Part shown: piece by piece, positions 32,144 through 41,663 of the stretch | Numbering within the stretch: the first letter of the stretch is position 1 | Layout: the number at the start of each line of letters is the position of its first letter | Assembly (NCBI RefSeq): GCF_002803155.1 | Contig: NZ_NNBP01000003.1 | Location: 186,001-250,000, forward strand | DNA from: Streptomyces sp. CB02959 | GTDB lineage: Bacteria > Actinomycetota > Actinomycetes > Streptomycetales > Streptomycetaceae | Length of the DNA: 64,000 nucleotides | Direction: 5' to 3' | Position numbers and translations under genes: made by a program | The notes under the pieces: generated by a model | Told to the model about the DNA's origin: nothing | Database searches by the model: none | What the model saw: only the letters and a program-made list of their open reading frames with translations

Positions 32144-33136
32144 TCAGTCCTTTCCCAACAGGCCCTTGGAAACCAGGTAGTTGTGGGCCACATCGGCGGG
32201 GAGCCGGCGCCAGCTGTCGACCTGTTCGTTGAGGTGGGCCAGGTCTTCGGTGGTCAGCACGCGGTTGAGCCCGTTCAGTGCGGCGGCCGGCCGGGCGCCG
32301 CCGGCCCGGGCGCGGTTGACGACGGGGACGACGTAGTCGGCGTTCTGGAGTTTCCGGTCGTCGGCGAGGACGACGAGTCCGAACTGATCGAGGGTGGCGT
32401 CCGTGCTGGTGGTGAGCACCATCTGGTCCTGGCCGTTCTGCACGGCCTGTTTCGCGGGCGTGGTGCCGACGCCCTTGGGGTCCACGGCGGTGATGTCGAT
32501 GCCGTACGTCTTCCGCAGTCCCGGTGCGCAGAACGGCCGCTGGACGCACTCGTCACCCGCCGCCAGCCGCACCGGCAGCTTGGCGCGGCCCAGGTCACTG
32601 AGGGTGCGGAGGTGGTGCTCGGCGGCGTAGGAGGCGCGCACCGCGAAGGCGTTCTGGTCGACGGCCCGGCCCGCCGGGAGCACGGTCAGACCCCGCGGGG
32701 TGGCGAGCCGGCGCAGGGCGGCCATGGTGGCGTCCAGGTCGGGGGAGGCGACCGGGGCGGCCTGGGGGCCGTGCTCCTTGGCGTTGAGCCAGTCCGCGAA
32801 GGTGGCGGCGTATTCGGGCACGACGTCGATCTGTCCGGCCTCCAGCGCGGGTTCGTACAGCTCCCGGTTGCCGACGGTGAGGACGTGGGTGCGGTAGCCG
32901 GCCCGGCCGAGCAGCGCCGCGTACATCTGGGCCAGCAGCTCGCTCTCGGTGAAGCCGGCCGAGCCGATGGCGAGATCGCGGCTGTCGCCGGGCGAGGCGG
33001 TGACCGCGCCGCGGTGCTCCAGCGACGGCCCGCCGGTGCAGGAGACCAGGCCGACCGACGCGACCAGGGCGGTCAACGCGCCGAGCGCAGCGCGGACCGG
33101 GCGGCGCGGAACCGGGGCCGCCCGGGGCGTCCTCAC
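32144..33136 (-). CDS. Glycine-betaine/choline-type ABC substrate-binding lipoprotein (OpuCC-like)
   Basis: A 330-residue exported lipoprotein. After a basic start, the signal peptide (about 13-33) ends in a lipobox LVSC. The body is an OpuAC/QAT-type type II binding protein: IGSAGFTESELLAQMYAALL, VGNRELYEPALEAGQIDVVP (about 95-114), VVPEYAATFADWL and NADYVVPVVNRA. It captures quaternary ammonium compatible solutes outside the membrane. The GTG start overlaps the preceding permease stop by 4 nt (GTGA), so the three minus-strand genes form one operon. Confidence 0.92.
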   Translation of the reverse strand: MRTPRAAPVPRRPVRAALGALTALVASVGLVSCTGGPSLEHRGAVTASPGDSRDLAIGSAGFTESELLAQMYAALLGRAGYRTHVLTVGNRELYEPALEAGQIDVVPEYAATFADWLNAKEHGPQAAPVASPDLDATMAALRRLATPRGLTVLPAGRAVDQNAFAVRASYAAEHHLRTLSDLGRAKLPVRLAAGDECVQRPFCAPGLRKTYGIDITAVDPKGVGTTPAKQAVQNGQDQMVLTTSTDATLDQFGLVVLADDRKLQNADYVVPVVNRARAGGARPAAALNGLNRVLTTEDLAHLNEQVDSWRRLPADVAHNYLVSKGLLGKD

Positions 33137-33807
33137 CGGCTCCGCCCGCGCGCCCGTGCCGGGGCGAACCGCTGCACCAGCTCGAACAGGGCCTCCATCA
33201 GCAGCGCGAACACCGCGACCACCACCGCACCGGCCACCACCTGCGGGGTGCTGGCCAGATTGAAGCCCGCGGTGATGATGCGGCCGAGGCCGCCGCCGCC
33301 CACCAGGGCGGCCAGCGTGGCGGTGGCGACGAGCTGTACGGCGGCGATCCGCACCCCGGTCAGCACCAGCGGCAGGGCGAGCGGCGCCTCCACCCGACAC
33401 ACCAGCTGCATCCCGGTCATCCCCATGCCGCGAGCGGCCCGGACCACGTCCTGGTCCACCTCGCGCATCCCGACGTAGGCATTGGTCAGCAGCGGCGGCA
33501 CGGCGAACAGCACCAGCGCGATGACCGTCGGCCACTCCCCGTGCCGCCCGATCGGGGTCAGCAGGAGCAGGACGAGGACCGCGAAGGTCGGCACCGCCCG
33601 GCCGACGTTGGCCAGGTTGACCGCGAGGGCGCCACCGCGGCCCAGATGACCCAGCGTCAGCGCGATCGGCAGGGCGATGAGGGCACTGAGGACGAGGCAG
33701 GCGAAGGTGAGGGCGGCATGCTGGGCCAGCCGGTGCCAGACGCCGTTCTCGCCGGACCAGTTGGCGGCGGTGGTCAGCCAGGCCCAGACCGCGGCGAGGG
33801 TGCTCAT
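33133..33807 (-). CDS. ABC transporter permease, glycine-betaine/choline type
   Basis: A 224-residue inner-membrane permease with about five or six helices. The EAA loop region reads DQDVVRAARGMGMTGMQLVC (about 129-148), followed by VEAPLALPLVLTGVRIA, and the C-terminal half carries GGGGLGRIITAGFNL. It is the second of a permease pair. Its ATG overlaps the stop of the upstream permease gene (ATGA) and its stop overlaps the binding-protein start. The C-terminal seven residues are basic (RARGRSR). Confidence 0.93.
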   Translation of the reverse strand: MSTLAAVWAWLTTAANWSGENGVWHRLAQHAALTFACLVLSALIALPIALTLGHLGRGGALAVNLANVGRAVPTFAVLVLLLLTPIGRHGEWPTVIALVLFAVPPLLTNAYVGMREVDQDVVRAARGMGMTGMQLVCRVEAPLALPLVLTGVRIAAVQLVATATLAALVGGGGLGRIITAGFNLASTPQVVAGAVVVAVFALLMEALFELVQRFAPARARGRSR

Positions 33808-34535
33808 GTCCGCCGTCCGGAGGCGGCGAGTGGCCGCCTCCCGCGGGCCGCCCGCGGGCTGCGACCGGCCCGCCGCCAGGGCGTGAGGAGTCGCTCCAGG
33901 CCGAGCAGCAGCAGGTCGAAGGCGACCGCGATGAGCACGCAGAGCACGGACGCGGTCAGCACCTGCGCCTTGAAGTAGGAGTTCATGCCCGCGTAGATGA
34001 GGTTGCCGAGCCCGCCGTACCCGACGATCGCACCGACGGTGGTCAGGGCGACCGCGGAGACCGTGGCGATGCGCAGCCCGGCCATCGCGGCGGGCACCGC
34101 CAGCGGCAGTTCCACCGTCAGCAACTGCCGCATCGGCCCGTACCCCATGCCCCGGGCGGCCTCCTTGGCCGCGGCCGGGACGCCGTCCAGCCCCGCCAGG
34201 ATGTTCCGGACCAGCAGGGTGAGGGAGTAGAGGGCGAGGCCGACCACGACGAGGGTGGCGGAGAGTCCGTAGACCGGCAGCAGCAGCGAGAACATCGCCA
34301 GCGAAGGGATCGTGTAGATCACGGTGGTGAGGCCGAGCACCGGCCCGACCGTCCAGCGCCGACGGCGGGCCAGCAGCGCCAGCGGGAGGGCGATCACCAG
34401 CCCGAGTCCCACCGAGACCACGGTCAACTGCACATGCTGGCCGACCGCGTCGAGCAGGATCTGGCGGCGGGTGCTCAGGTAGTCGCCGCAGATCCAGTCG
34501 TTGCGGGCCAGGCAGTCGTCCGGCGGGGCGGTCAC
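33804..34535 (-). CDS. ABC transporter permease, glycine-betaine/choline type
   Basis: A 243-residue inner-membrane permease of the same family as its downstream neighbour. N-terminal DYLSTRRQILLDAVGQHVQL leads into helix 1; the EAA loop is AAAKEAARGMGYGPMRQLLT (about 121-140), followed by VELPLAVPAAMAGLRIA and GYGGLGNLIYAGMNSY. The GTG start has only a weak upstream site; it is the first gene of the permease-permease-binding-protein operon. The last 25 residues are Arg-rich and unlikely to be membrane-embedded. Confidence 0.92.
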   Translation of the reverse strand: MTAPPDDCLARNDWICGDYLSTRRQILLDAVGQHVQLTVVSVGLGLVIALPLALLARRRRWTVGPVLGLTTVIYTIPSLAMFSLLLPVYGLSATLVVVGLALYSLTLLVRNILAGLDGVPAAAKEAARGMGYGPMRQLLTVELPLAVPAAMAGLRIATVSAVALTTVGAIVGYGGLGNLIYAGMNSYFKAQVLTASVLCVLIAVAFDLLLLGLERLLTPWRRAGRSPRAARGRRPLAASGRRT

Positions 34536-34624
34536 AGCAGAAGTCCACCGCGGGTGCGGCGGGGTGTCGCGCGGAGTGCGCCCGATCGGGCTGTCGCCAG
34601 CGTCACATCACAGCTCCCCGCCGC

Positions 34625-34656
34625 CTATACACCTGGTGTGTACGTCGTCTGTATAG
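34625..34656. promoter_or_regulatory. Nested dyad upstream of the polysaccharide deacetylase gene
   Basis: Outer arms CTATACA (34625-34631) and TGTATAG (34650-34656) enclose a smaller palindrome ACACCTGGTGT. TATAGT (34652-34657) is a plausible -10 box. Symmetry over a promoter suggests a repressor site. The downstream leader to the ATG at 34845 would be about 180 nt. Confidence 0.4.
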
Positions 34657-34844
34657 TCCCTGGGGTCCGTTCGGAAGGCGATCGGCGCGCTAAGCCACGG
34701 CTCTGTCCGCGTCTGCTTCGCCATGCCCGGAAACCAGGACACGGACGCTCCCGGGCACCACCCGCGAGCGAAGGGTTCCGAGGAGGACGGCCGAGCACTC
34801 CAGCAGCCAGCACGCCCAGCGAACGATTCCAGGAAAGACATCGC

Positions 34845-35648
34845 ATGCCGAAGCAGATATCCGCGGCCCGCCGCTCGTCCATAGCCGGGCTGCTGACGGC
34901 CGCTTCCCTGGCCGTGGCCCTCAGCGGCTGCGCCTCGTACGACGTCACCTCACCGGCCGACGCGCGGGCCGACGCCCCGGCGGCCGACGTCAAGGCCAAG
35001 GACGCCAAGGCCGGGGACGCCGGCAGCGGCGATGCCGTCGACTGCCGCAAGGCCAAGTGCGTGGCGCTGACCTTCGACGCGGGTCCGAGCGAGAACACCA
35101 ACCGGCTGCTGGACATCCTCAAGGAGAACAAGGCCCACGCCACGTTCTTCATGCTCGGCAAGAACCACGTCGCCGAGCGCCCCGCCGAGGTGAAGCGGAT
35201 CGACGCCGAGGGCCATGAGCTGGCCAACCACACCTGGTCCCACCAGATCCTCACGGAGATCAAGCCGGAGGAGGCCAAGCGCGAGCTGTCCCAGGTCCAG
35301 GACCAGGTCCGCAAGATCACCGGCAAGACGCCCACACTGATGCGCCCGCCGCAGGGCCGGACCGACGAAAAGGTCTCCAAGGTCAGCAAGGAGCTCGGCC
35401 TGGCGCAGGTCCTGTGGAGCGTGACCGCCAAGGACTACCAGACCACCGACTCCGACCTGATCACCAAGCGGGTGCTCGACCAGACCAAGCGCGACGGCAT
35501 CATCCTGCTGCACGACATCTACAAGGGCACCGTGCCAGCCGTCCCCGGCATCCTCAAGGAGCTCAAGAAGCGCGGCTACACGGTCGTCACGGTGTCCCAG
35601 CTGCTCTCCCCGGCGAAGCCGGAACCGGGGATGGTCTACCGGCCGTGA
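34845..35648 (+). CDS. Polysaccharide deacetylase lipoprotein (NodB domain, CE4)
   Basis: A 267-residue lipoprotein. Signal peptide 1-28 with lipobox LSGC; an Ala/Asp/Lys linker (about 35-62); then the NodB domain. Motif 1 reads LTFDAGPS (about 75-82): the general-base Asp is present but the second, metal-binding Asp is Ala. Motif 2 is NHTWSH (about 127-132), motif 3 LMRPPQG, motif 4 in DYQTTDSD, motif 5 IILLHD. The family removes N-acetyl groups from peptidoglycan or chitin-type glycans at the cell surface. The ATG follows CAGGAAAGACATCGC. A strong hairpin separates it from the convergent esterase gene. Confidence 0.9.
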   Translation: MPKQISAARRSSIAGLLTAASLAVALSGCASYDVTSPADARADAPAADVKAKDAKAGDAGSGDAVDCRKAKCVALTFDAGPSENTNRLLDILKENKAHATFFMLGKNHVAERPAEVKRIDAEGHELANHTWSHQILTEIKPEEAKRELSQVQDQVRKITGKTPTLMRPPQGRTDEKVSKVSKELGLAQVLWSVTAKDYQTTDSDLITKRVLDQTKRDGIILLHDIYKGTVPAVPGILKELKKRGYTVVTVSQLLSPAKPEPGMVYRP

Positions 35649-35740
35649 GCCGGGCCCGTCGGGGCGGGACCGGGACGGCCCGGGAGATGCGGCCGGGGAC
35701 ATGAACGGCGTCCTCACGCGGGGAGCGGCCGTACGACGAA

Positions 35741-35768
35741 GGGGGCGCCGGACCGTTCCGGCGCCCCC
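35741..35768. terminator. Bidirectional hairpin between deacetylase and esterase genes
   Basis: Perfect 12-bp stem GGGGGCGCCGGA / TCCGGCGCCCCC with loop CCGT, between the convergent stop codons at 35648 and 35801. Confidence 0.8.
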
Positions 35769-35800
35769 TTCCGCAGGCCATCGCCCTGGCGGTGGTCACC

Positions 35801-37081
35801 TCACCCCTGAGGGCGCTCCGCCTCCACCCGCTTGTGGGACCGCTCGTCGGCGGGCGCCTGGCCCGTGGCCGCGCCCTTCCCCTGTCCCGGCGCCGGCTTC
35901 TGCGGCGCGTTCGGCTCGGTGTCCTGCGGGAAGGTCAGCTGCTGGCTCTGCCACTCCAGGGCCGGCACGACCTCCCGCCGCCAGGTCCCGAACTGGTGGC
36001 TGCCGCGGGGCAGGATGATCGAGTCGACCCTCATCGGCGGCTTCGCCGCGTGGACGAACTTCATGGTGTCGCCGTAGTCGGACTCGCCCTGGCGGCTGCT
36101 GGCCACCAGCGCGGAAACCTGCGGCGCAGGCAGGTTCTGCAGCCGCCACAGCAGATCGTGCTCGCGCTGGCGCTGGGCACCCGTCGGACCGGGCCCGAAG
36201 AGGCTGCCGGTGGTGAGGTCGTCCTTGATCGCGTAGTCGCCGGAGAGCGAGACCGCCGAGGTGTACGCCTGCGGGTTGCGCATCGCCAGCTGGAGCGAGC
36301 AGGTACCACCGGACGAGTACCCGAACGCGCCCCAGGCGCTGGGGTCATGGCCCACCCGGTAGGCCGACTTCATGGCGTCCGGCAGGTCCTTGGTGAAGAA
36401 CGTCTCGGCCTTCGGACCACCCGGCACGTCCACGCACTCGGTGTCGCGCGGGGGTGCGATCGTCGGCCGCACCATCACGATCACGGTCGGCTGCATCTTG
36501 CCCTGCGCGATCAACTGGCCCGCGGTCTGCGGGATCTGCAGGTGCTGCGCGAGGTTCATGATCCCGCCCGGGTAGCCGCTGATGACGACCATGACGGGGA
36601 ACCGCTGCCGGTGGAACTGCTGCTGGAAGTACTGCGGTGGCAGGTAGACGAAGCCCGGGTTGATGGCCCGGGTGCGGCGGCCGATGATCCGTACGGACTC
36701 GACCTTGCCCACCTTGTCGGCGGGCCCCTTCGGCAGTCCGGTCACCCGGTCGAGCCCCTGGGGCCCGGCGGGCTGGATCAGTCCGCCCTTGATGTTGCCG
36801 ACCGTGGCGTACTGCCCGTCCCCCTGGCTCACCGAGGCCGGGGCCTGCTCGTTGTTGCCCAGCAGCTCGTCCCAGTTGCCGTAGAACTCGAAGTTCGCGT
36901 TCACGGCGAGCGCGAGCGCGGACACGATCGACACCTGGGTGACCAGGATCGCCCCCAGCCTCCCCAGCACGTGGCGCCACCCGTTCCGCGACAGCCTGGG
37001 CCAAAGCCAGACCGTCGCGGCAACACAGGCCACCGCCAGAACGATCACCGTGATTTCGAGCGACTGACTGGTCAGCCCCAT
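35801..37081 (-). CDS. Membrane-anchored esterase (alpha/beta hydrolase, antigen-85/esterase-D-like)
   Basis: A 426-residue protein with two N-terminal membrane helices (about 10-27 and 40-60), placing the catalytic domain outside. The hydrolase domain shows AINPGFVYLPPQYFQQQF, MVVISGYPGG, the nucleophile elbow GYSSGG (Ser near residue 255), and a late HQFGTWRREVVPAL with the likely catalytic His (about 366). This architecture resembles actinobacterial mycolyltransferase-like esterases, but Streptomyces lacks mycolic acids, so the substrate is unknown. The C-terminal 40 residues are a Pro/Lys/Gln-rich tail. Confidence 0.85.
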   Translation of the reverse strand: MGLTSQSLEITVIVLAVACVAATVWLWPRLSRNGWRHVLGRLGAILVTQVSIVSALALAVNANFEFYGNWDELLGNNEQAPASVSQGDGQYATVGNIKGGLIQPAGPQGLDRVTGLPKGPADKVGKVESVRIIGRRTRAINPGFVYLPPQYFQQQFHRQRFPVMVVISGYPGGIMNLAQHLQIPQTAGQLIAQGKMQPTVIVMVRPTIAPPRDTECVDVPGGPKAETFFTKDLPDAMKSAYRVGHDPSAWGAFGYSSGGTCSLQLAMRNPQAYTSAVSLSGDYAIKDDLTTGSLFGPGPTGAQRQREHDLLWRLQNLPAPQVSALVASSRQGESDYGDTMKFVHAAKPPMRVDSIILPRGSHQFGTWRREVVPALEWQSQQLTFPQDTEPNAPQKPAPGQGKGAATGQAPADERSHKRVEAERPQG

Positions 37082-37843
37082 GCGCCCACATCTCCCGTCA
37101 CCCTCGAAAGGGTTCTTGCCTTCTCACCGGCCGCCCCCCGAGGCACAACGGGCGGCTGAGGACAATGGTCACCGGAGAAGACGGGCGCATCCGCAAATCG
37201 GATACCTGCGCGACTTACTTCTTACCGAGCTCTTGCCTGTTCGTTTCCGCCATGTGATGTGCGCGAGCGGGGCCGGGAGATCCGTGGCAACCGACGGAAC
37301 CACGGACATGTTTCACGTGAAACGAAGCACCGATGAACACCTGGCGACAAAACGCCCTCATCAGCGCGGAGAGCACCCCGGATCGGACCGCACCCCGCAC
37401 CACCGCCCGAACTTACCGGCCGATCCGGCAAGTTGATCTCACCGACGGCCGGGACGGCACCTCCCCACCGACTCCCCGTCGACATCGCCGACAATTTCGC
37501 TATCCGTCACATTGCGAACCTCATACGCCACTTCCGCACCACGTATGACATCAAGCCCTGCCATACAAACGGTCAAGTCGTCCCTTTCTCAACGATCAAT
37601 CGGGCTATTCCGCAAAGGCCGCCCACGGTATTCCCCCCGCCCGACATGCGCTTTCCGGACCGGCGGCGCGCCGGCCGAAACCACCTCCGCGCTCAACACC
37701 CCCGTATGGCCCGCCATGCGAGGCGCGGGTTCCCACGATCAAGCCGGTGCAGGCCGCTACTCTTACGTATCCGTCCTGGTCAGGGACATGTCCGCGCTTC
37801 ACGGACATTCGCCGCACCCACCACACGCAAGAGAGGTCAGCCG
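37082..37843. other. 762-bp gap with one parS and a likely promoter region
   Basis: No gene recognised. One parS at 37310-37323. From about 37490 to 37610 the DNA is unusually AT-rich for this genome and runs TATCCGTCACATTGCGAACC onward, probably the promoter and 5' leader of the VWA gene at 37844, or of a small RNA. I cannot place a specific -35/-10 pair with confidence. Confidence 0.45.
37310..37323. other. parS partition site (perfect)
   Basis: GTTTCACGTGAAAC in the long gap between the divergent esterase and VWA genes. Confidence 0.92.
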
Positions 37844-39586
37844 ATGGGCATTCGGAGTCTGCTGCGCAACGCTTTCGGTCGTTCCAAGGCGACCCGCGAC
37901 GAATCCGGCGCGGCCCGGAACGACACCGACAAGCCGGAGTCGGCAACGATCCCGGAAGCCCGCGAGGAATCCACCCCCGCTCCGGCCACCCCGACCACCG
38001 CAACTCCCGAAGCCGAGGTCCCGGCCGCCCGTACGGCGCCCGGCGAGCCCTCCGAGCCGACGCCCGCGCCGACTCCGGTCACGGCCACAGTGCCCGCCCA
38101 GAGCGGCCCGGTCGAGCGCGTGCCGGAGGCCCCCGCGAAGGCGGAGCCGGCACGGGAAGAGGCTCCCGTACGGGACGAGCCGGCGGCCGAGGCAGCGGCG
38201 ACGACCGACGCCAAGGACGAGCCGGCGGCCGCCCCCGAGGCGACGGTGCCGGCCCAGCCCAAGGACGCCGACACGGACGCGAACGCGGGCACGGCGACGG
38301 TCACGGACCAGGGCCTTGAGGAGCCCGCGGCCAAGGACGAGCGCGAGCCGGCGGCCGAGGACACGGCCGACACCCCCGCGGCCGCCACCCCGGCCGCCGC
38401 CGACAGCGCCGCCGACCTGGTCAGCCAGGCGTTCGACAAGCCGACGGACGCCGCCGCACCGGCCACGGCAGCGGACGCCGCCGAGCCGCAGCCCGACACG
38501 CAGCCGGAGCAGGCGGAGAAGAGCGAGAAGGCCGAGGCGGCCGAGGCGGCCGAGAAGCCGGAGGCGGCGGCGGAGGCAGTCGCAGCGGCGGACCAGCCGA
38601 CCGACGAGGAGACGAAGCAGGACAAGGACAAGGACAAGGACAGGGACAAGGACAGGGACAAGGAAGGGGCGAAGGAAGAAGCGGCGGCAGCGGCTCCGGA
38701 GCTGACCGAGGAAGAAGCGGCGCCCGAGGTCGCGGAAGCCCCGGCGGAGGCACCGAAGGAAACCCTCGACGAGGCCCCGAAGGCGGAGGCGGACGCGGAG
38801 GAAACCCCGGACCCGGAGGACACCCCGGAAGCGGCCACGACCACCGCCGCCGAGCCGGCCCCCGCACCCGACGCGGGCAACCCCGTCGCGGCGGTCGCCC
38901 CCGCCCTCCTCCCGCTCTACGACGCCGCACGAGCCACGCTGGAGAAGCACCACCTCACCACCCAGCGCGCCACCGTCTACCTGGTCCTCGACCGCTCCGG
39001 CTCGATGCGCAACTACTACAAGGACGGCACCGTCCAGCACCTCGCCGAGCAGGCCCTCGGCCTCTCCGCGCACCTGGACGAGAAGGCCACCGTCCCGGTC
39101 GTCTTCTTCTCCACCGACGTGGACGGCACCGCCGACCTGGACCTCGCCACGTACGAGGGCCGCATCGCGGAACTGCACTCCGGCCTCGGCCACATGGGGC
39201 GGACCAACTACCACTGGGCCATCGAGGCCGTCGTCGAGCACTACAAGAAGTCGGGCTCCACCCACCCCGCCTTCGTCATCTTCCAGACCGACGGCGCGCC
39301 GACCTCCAAGCCCGCCGCCGAGCGGGCCCTGTGCGAGGCGGCCGGACTCCCCATCTTCTGGCAGTTCATCGGTTTCGGTGACCCGGACGCCAAGGGCTTC
39401 GACTTCCTCCGGAAGCTCGACGACCTGACCGTCCCGGAGAAGCGCGCCGTCGACAACGCCGGCTTCTTCCACGCCGGCCGCGACCCCCGCAGCCTCTCCC
39501 ACGACGCGCTCTACCAGCAGCTGATGGTCGAGTTCCCCGAGTGGCTCGCCGAGGCCCGCGCCGCCAAGGTCGTCAAGGACAGCTGA
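37844..39586 (+). CDS. VWA domain protein, TerF-like, with long disordered linker
   Basis: A 580-residue protein. A short basic N-terminus ([15 protein letters not shown]) is followed by about 340 residues of Ala/Glu/Pro/Thr-rich, strongly acidic disordered sequence, including a Lys-Asp/Arg-Asp repeat ([16 protein letters not shown], about 260-275). The C-terminal 215 residues are a von Willebrand A domain with the MIDAS motif VLDRSGSM (about 381-388), conserved Thr in GRTNYHWA and Asp in FQTDGAP. The VWA part resembles TerF of tellurite clusters, where it binds TerD-type proteins. This suggests functional ties to terB/terD 33 kb away. The ATG follows GAGAGGTCAGCCG. A 40-bp palindrome ends the gene. 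Confidence 0.85.
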   Translation: MGIRSLLRNAFGRSKATRDESGAARNDTDKPESATIPEAREESTPAPATPTTATPEAEVPAARTAPGEPSEPTPAPTPVTATVPAQSGPVERVPEAPAKAEPAREEAPVRDEPAAEAAATTDAKDEPAAAPEATVPAQPKDADTDANAGTATVTDQGLEEPAAKDEREPAAEDTADTPAAATPAAADSAADLVSQAFDKPTDAAAPATAADAAEPQPDTQPEQAEKSEKAEAAEAAEKPEAAAEAVAAADQPTDEETKQDKDKDKDRDKDRDKEGAKEEAAAAAPELTEEEAAPEVAEAPAEAPKETLDEAPKAEADAEETPDPEDTPEAATTTAAEPAPAPDAGNPVAAVAPALLPLYDAARATLEKHHLTTQRATVYLVLDRSGSMRNYYKDGTVQHLAEQALGLSAHLDEKATVPVVFFSTDVDGTADLDLATYEGRIAELHSGLGHMGRTNYHWAIEAVVEHYKKSGSTHPAFVIFQTDGAPTSKPAAERALCEAAGLPIFWQFIGFGDPDAKGFDFLRKLDDLTVPEKRAVDNAGFFHAGRDPRSLSHDALYQQLMVEFPEWLAEARAAKVVKDS

Positions 39587-39605
39587 CCCGCCACACCTCG
39601 ACCCG

Positions 39606-39645
39606 CAGGCCGCGGTCGGACCCGATCGGGTCCGACCGCGGCCTG
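39606..39645. terminator. 40-bp perfect palindrome after the VWA gene
   Basis: CAGGCCGCGGTCGGACCCGA followed by its exact reverse complement, starting 19 bp after the stop codon, then TTG. As RNA it folds into an 18-bp stem with a GATC loop, a very strong terminator-type hairpin. Confidence 0.8.
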
Positions 39646-39699
39646 TTGCGTGCCGCCCCACCTCGCCCTTCACGGGTCGACCGCACCCACATCGGGACG

Positions 39700-39713
39700 G
39701 TTTCACGTGAAAC
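39700..39713. other. parS partition site (perfect)
   Basis: GTTTCACGTGAAAC upstream of metG, 70 bp from the next copy. Confidence 0.92.
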
Positions 39714-39769
39714 AGGGCGGAAGGGCGCAGGGTGGGTGGGCGATGATGGACGGGGAGGGGACAGGGCTC

Positions 39770-39783
39770 GTTTCACGTGAAAC
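39770..39783. other. parS partition site (perfect), inside a 22-bp palindrome
   Basis: GTTTCACGTGAAAC flanked by GCTC and GAGC, giving a perfect 22-bp palindrome (39766-39787), about 140 bp before metG. Confidence 0.92.
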
Positions 39784-39920
39784 GAGCGGGCGAGCCGCCG
39801 CCCGGTGACCCCCTCCCAGCCCGAAAATACCCGGGCGGGGACCTCCACCCCGTCCAGTACGATATTGACGTTGCGTAAAGCAAATCATCACTCACCGTAG
39901 CGACTTGGGAGCAGCCGGCA

Positions 39921-41636
39921 ATGGCTCGACACCTCATCACCAGCGCCCTTCCGTACATCAACGGGATCAAGCACCTGGGCAACATGGTGGGGTCCATGCT
40001 CCCGGCCGATGTGTACTCCCGGTACCTGCGGCAGCGCGGTCACGACGTCCTCTACATCTGCGCGACCGACGAGCACGGCACGCCCGCCGAGCTGGCGGCG
40101 AAGGACGCGGGGCAGTCCGTCGCCGAGTTCTGCACCGAGCAGCACCACAAGCAGAAGGCGATCTACGACGGCTTCGGGTTGGAGTTCGACCATTTCGGCC
40201 GGAGCTCCTCGCAGGAGAACGTCGAGCTGACCCAGCACTTCGCGCGCAAACTGCACGAGAACGGCTTCATCGAAGAGCGGGCCATCCGCCAGGTCTACTC
40301 GAACGCCGACGGCCGCTTCCTGCCGGACCGCTACATCGTCGGCACCTGCCCGCACTGCGGCTACGACAAGGCGCGCGGCGACCAGTGTGAGAACTGCACC
40401 CGGGTCCTGGACCCGACGGACCTGATCGACGCCCGCTCGGCGATCAGCGGCAGCGGTGACCTGGAGGTGCGCGAGACCAAGCACCTCTTCCTCCTCCAGT
40501 CGAAGCTCCAGCACGAGGTCGAGGGCTGGCTGGCCGGCAACGGCAGCAAGGACTGGCCGACCCTGGCGTCGTCCATCGCCCACAAGTGGCTGACCGAGGG
40601 CCTCCAGGACCGGGCGATCACCCGCGACCTGGACTGGGGCGTACCGGTGCCGGCCGACGTGTGGCCGGAGCTGGCCGCCGAGGGCAAGGTCTTCTACGTC
40701 TGGTTCGACGCCCCGATCGAGTACATCGGCTCGACGAAGGAGTGGGCGGACCAGGCGCCGGAGGAGCGCGACTGGAAGTCGTGGTGGTACGAGGCCGACG
40801 ACGTCCGCTACACGGAGTTCATGGCCAAGGACAACGTGCCGTTCCACAGCGTGATGTTCCCGGCGACGCAGCTGGGCACCCGCGAGCCGTGGAAGCGGGT
40901 CGACTTCCTCAAGGCCTTCAACTGGCTCAACTACTACGGCGGGAAGTTCTCCACGTCGCAGAAGCGCGGCATCTTCACCGATGCGGCGCTGGAGCTGCTG
41001 CCCGCCGACTACTGGCGCTACTTCCTGATGGCGCACGCCCCGGAGTCGGACGACACGTCCTTCACCTGGGAGCTGTTCTCCTCCTCGGTCAACAAGGACC
41101 TGGCCGACACCCTCGGCAACTTCGTCAACCGCGTCCTGTCGTTCTCGCGGAAGCGGTTCGGCGACGACGTGCCGGCCGGTGCCGAGGCCGGCGCGGCCGA
41201 GCAGAAGCTGGGCGAGGAGATCGCCGGGCTGCTCGCGGAGTACGAGGGCCACATGGAGGCACTGCAGTTCCGCAAGGCGACGGCCTCGCTGCGCGCCCTG
41301 TGGAGCGCGGGCAACTCCTACCTGGAGGAGAAGGCCCCGTGGCTGGAGATCAAGACGGACAAGGACGCGGCGGCGCTGACGCTGCGCACCGCGATGAACC
41401 TCATCCACCTCTACGCGGTGGTCTCCGAGCCGTTCATCCCGGCGTCGGCGAAGGCCATGCGGGGCGCGTTCGCCCTGGAGAACGACACCGCCGCCTGGGT
41501 GTCGCAGGAGGAGGCGAAGGCGCTGGCGTTCGTGCCCGCCGGGACGCCGTTCACGGTGCCGCCGGTGCTCTTCGCGAAGATCACCGAGGATGACCTGGCG
41601 GCGTACCGGGAGCGGTTCGGCGGCGACGAGGGCTAA
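39921..41636 (+). CDS. metG: Methionyl-tRNA synthetase
   Basis: A 571-residue class I synthetase that charges tRNA-Met. The HIGH motif is the HLGN variant in [20 protein letters not shown] (about 12-31). The connective peptide holds a zinc site [17 protein letters not shown] (about 143-159). The KMSKS loop reads KFSTSQKRG (about 345-353). The anticodon-binding helical domain is complete ([20 protein letters not shown]), with no C-terminal tRNA-binding appendix. This zinc-containing form is the essential housekeeping enzyme. A 13-bp-stem terminator follows, before the convergent aspS. Confidence 0.97.
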   Translation: MARHLITSALPYINGIKHLGNMVGSMLPADVYSRYLRQRGHDVLYICATDEHGTPAELAAKDAGQSVAEFCTEQHHKQKAIYDGFGLEFDHFGRSSSQENVELTQHFARKLHENGFIEERAIRQVYSNADGRFLPDRYIVGTCPHCGYDKARGDQCENCTRVLDPTDLIDARSAISGSGDLEVRETKHLFLLQSKLQHEVEGWLAGNGSKDWPTLASSIAHKWLTEGLQDRAITRDLDWGVPVPADVWPELAAEGKVFYVWFDAPIEYIGSTKEWADQAPEERDWKSWWYEADDVRYTEFMAKDNVPFHSVMFPATQLGTREPWKRVDFLKAFNWLNYYGGKFSTSQKRGIFTDAALELLPADYWRYFLMAHAPESDDTSFTWELFSSSVNKDLADTLGNFVNRVLSFSRKRFGDDVPAGAEAGAAEQKLGEEIAGLLAEYEGHMEALQFRKATASLRALWSAGNSYLEEKAPWLEIKTDKDAAALTLRTAMNLIHLYAVVSEPFIPASAKAMRGAFALENDTAAWVSQEEAKALAFVPAGTPFTVPPVLFAKITEDDLAAYRERFGGDEG

Positions 41637-41663
41637 AGGCCCGACGCCCGGAGCCGACACGGC

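Larger units (their letters stand above)
39587..39920. other. 334-bp gap: terminator, two parS sites and the metG promoter
   Basis: Contains a 40-bp perfect palindrome, parS sites at 39700 and 39770, and an AT-rich stretch at about 39858-39895 (TACGATATTGACGTTGCG and TTGCGTAAAGCAA, the latter an inverted TTGC/GCAA) that is the likely metG promoter. No gene. Confidence 0.6.

Noticed and set aside
37799..39706. Very long minus-strand open frame opposite the VWA gene
   Set aside because: Shadow of the Ala/Glu/Pro-rich coding region; Gly/Arg/Val composition and no start signals.
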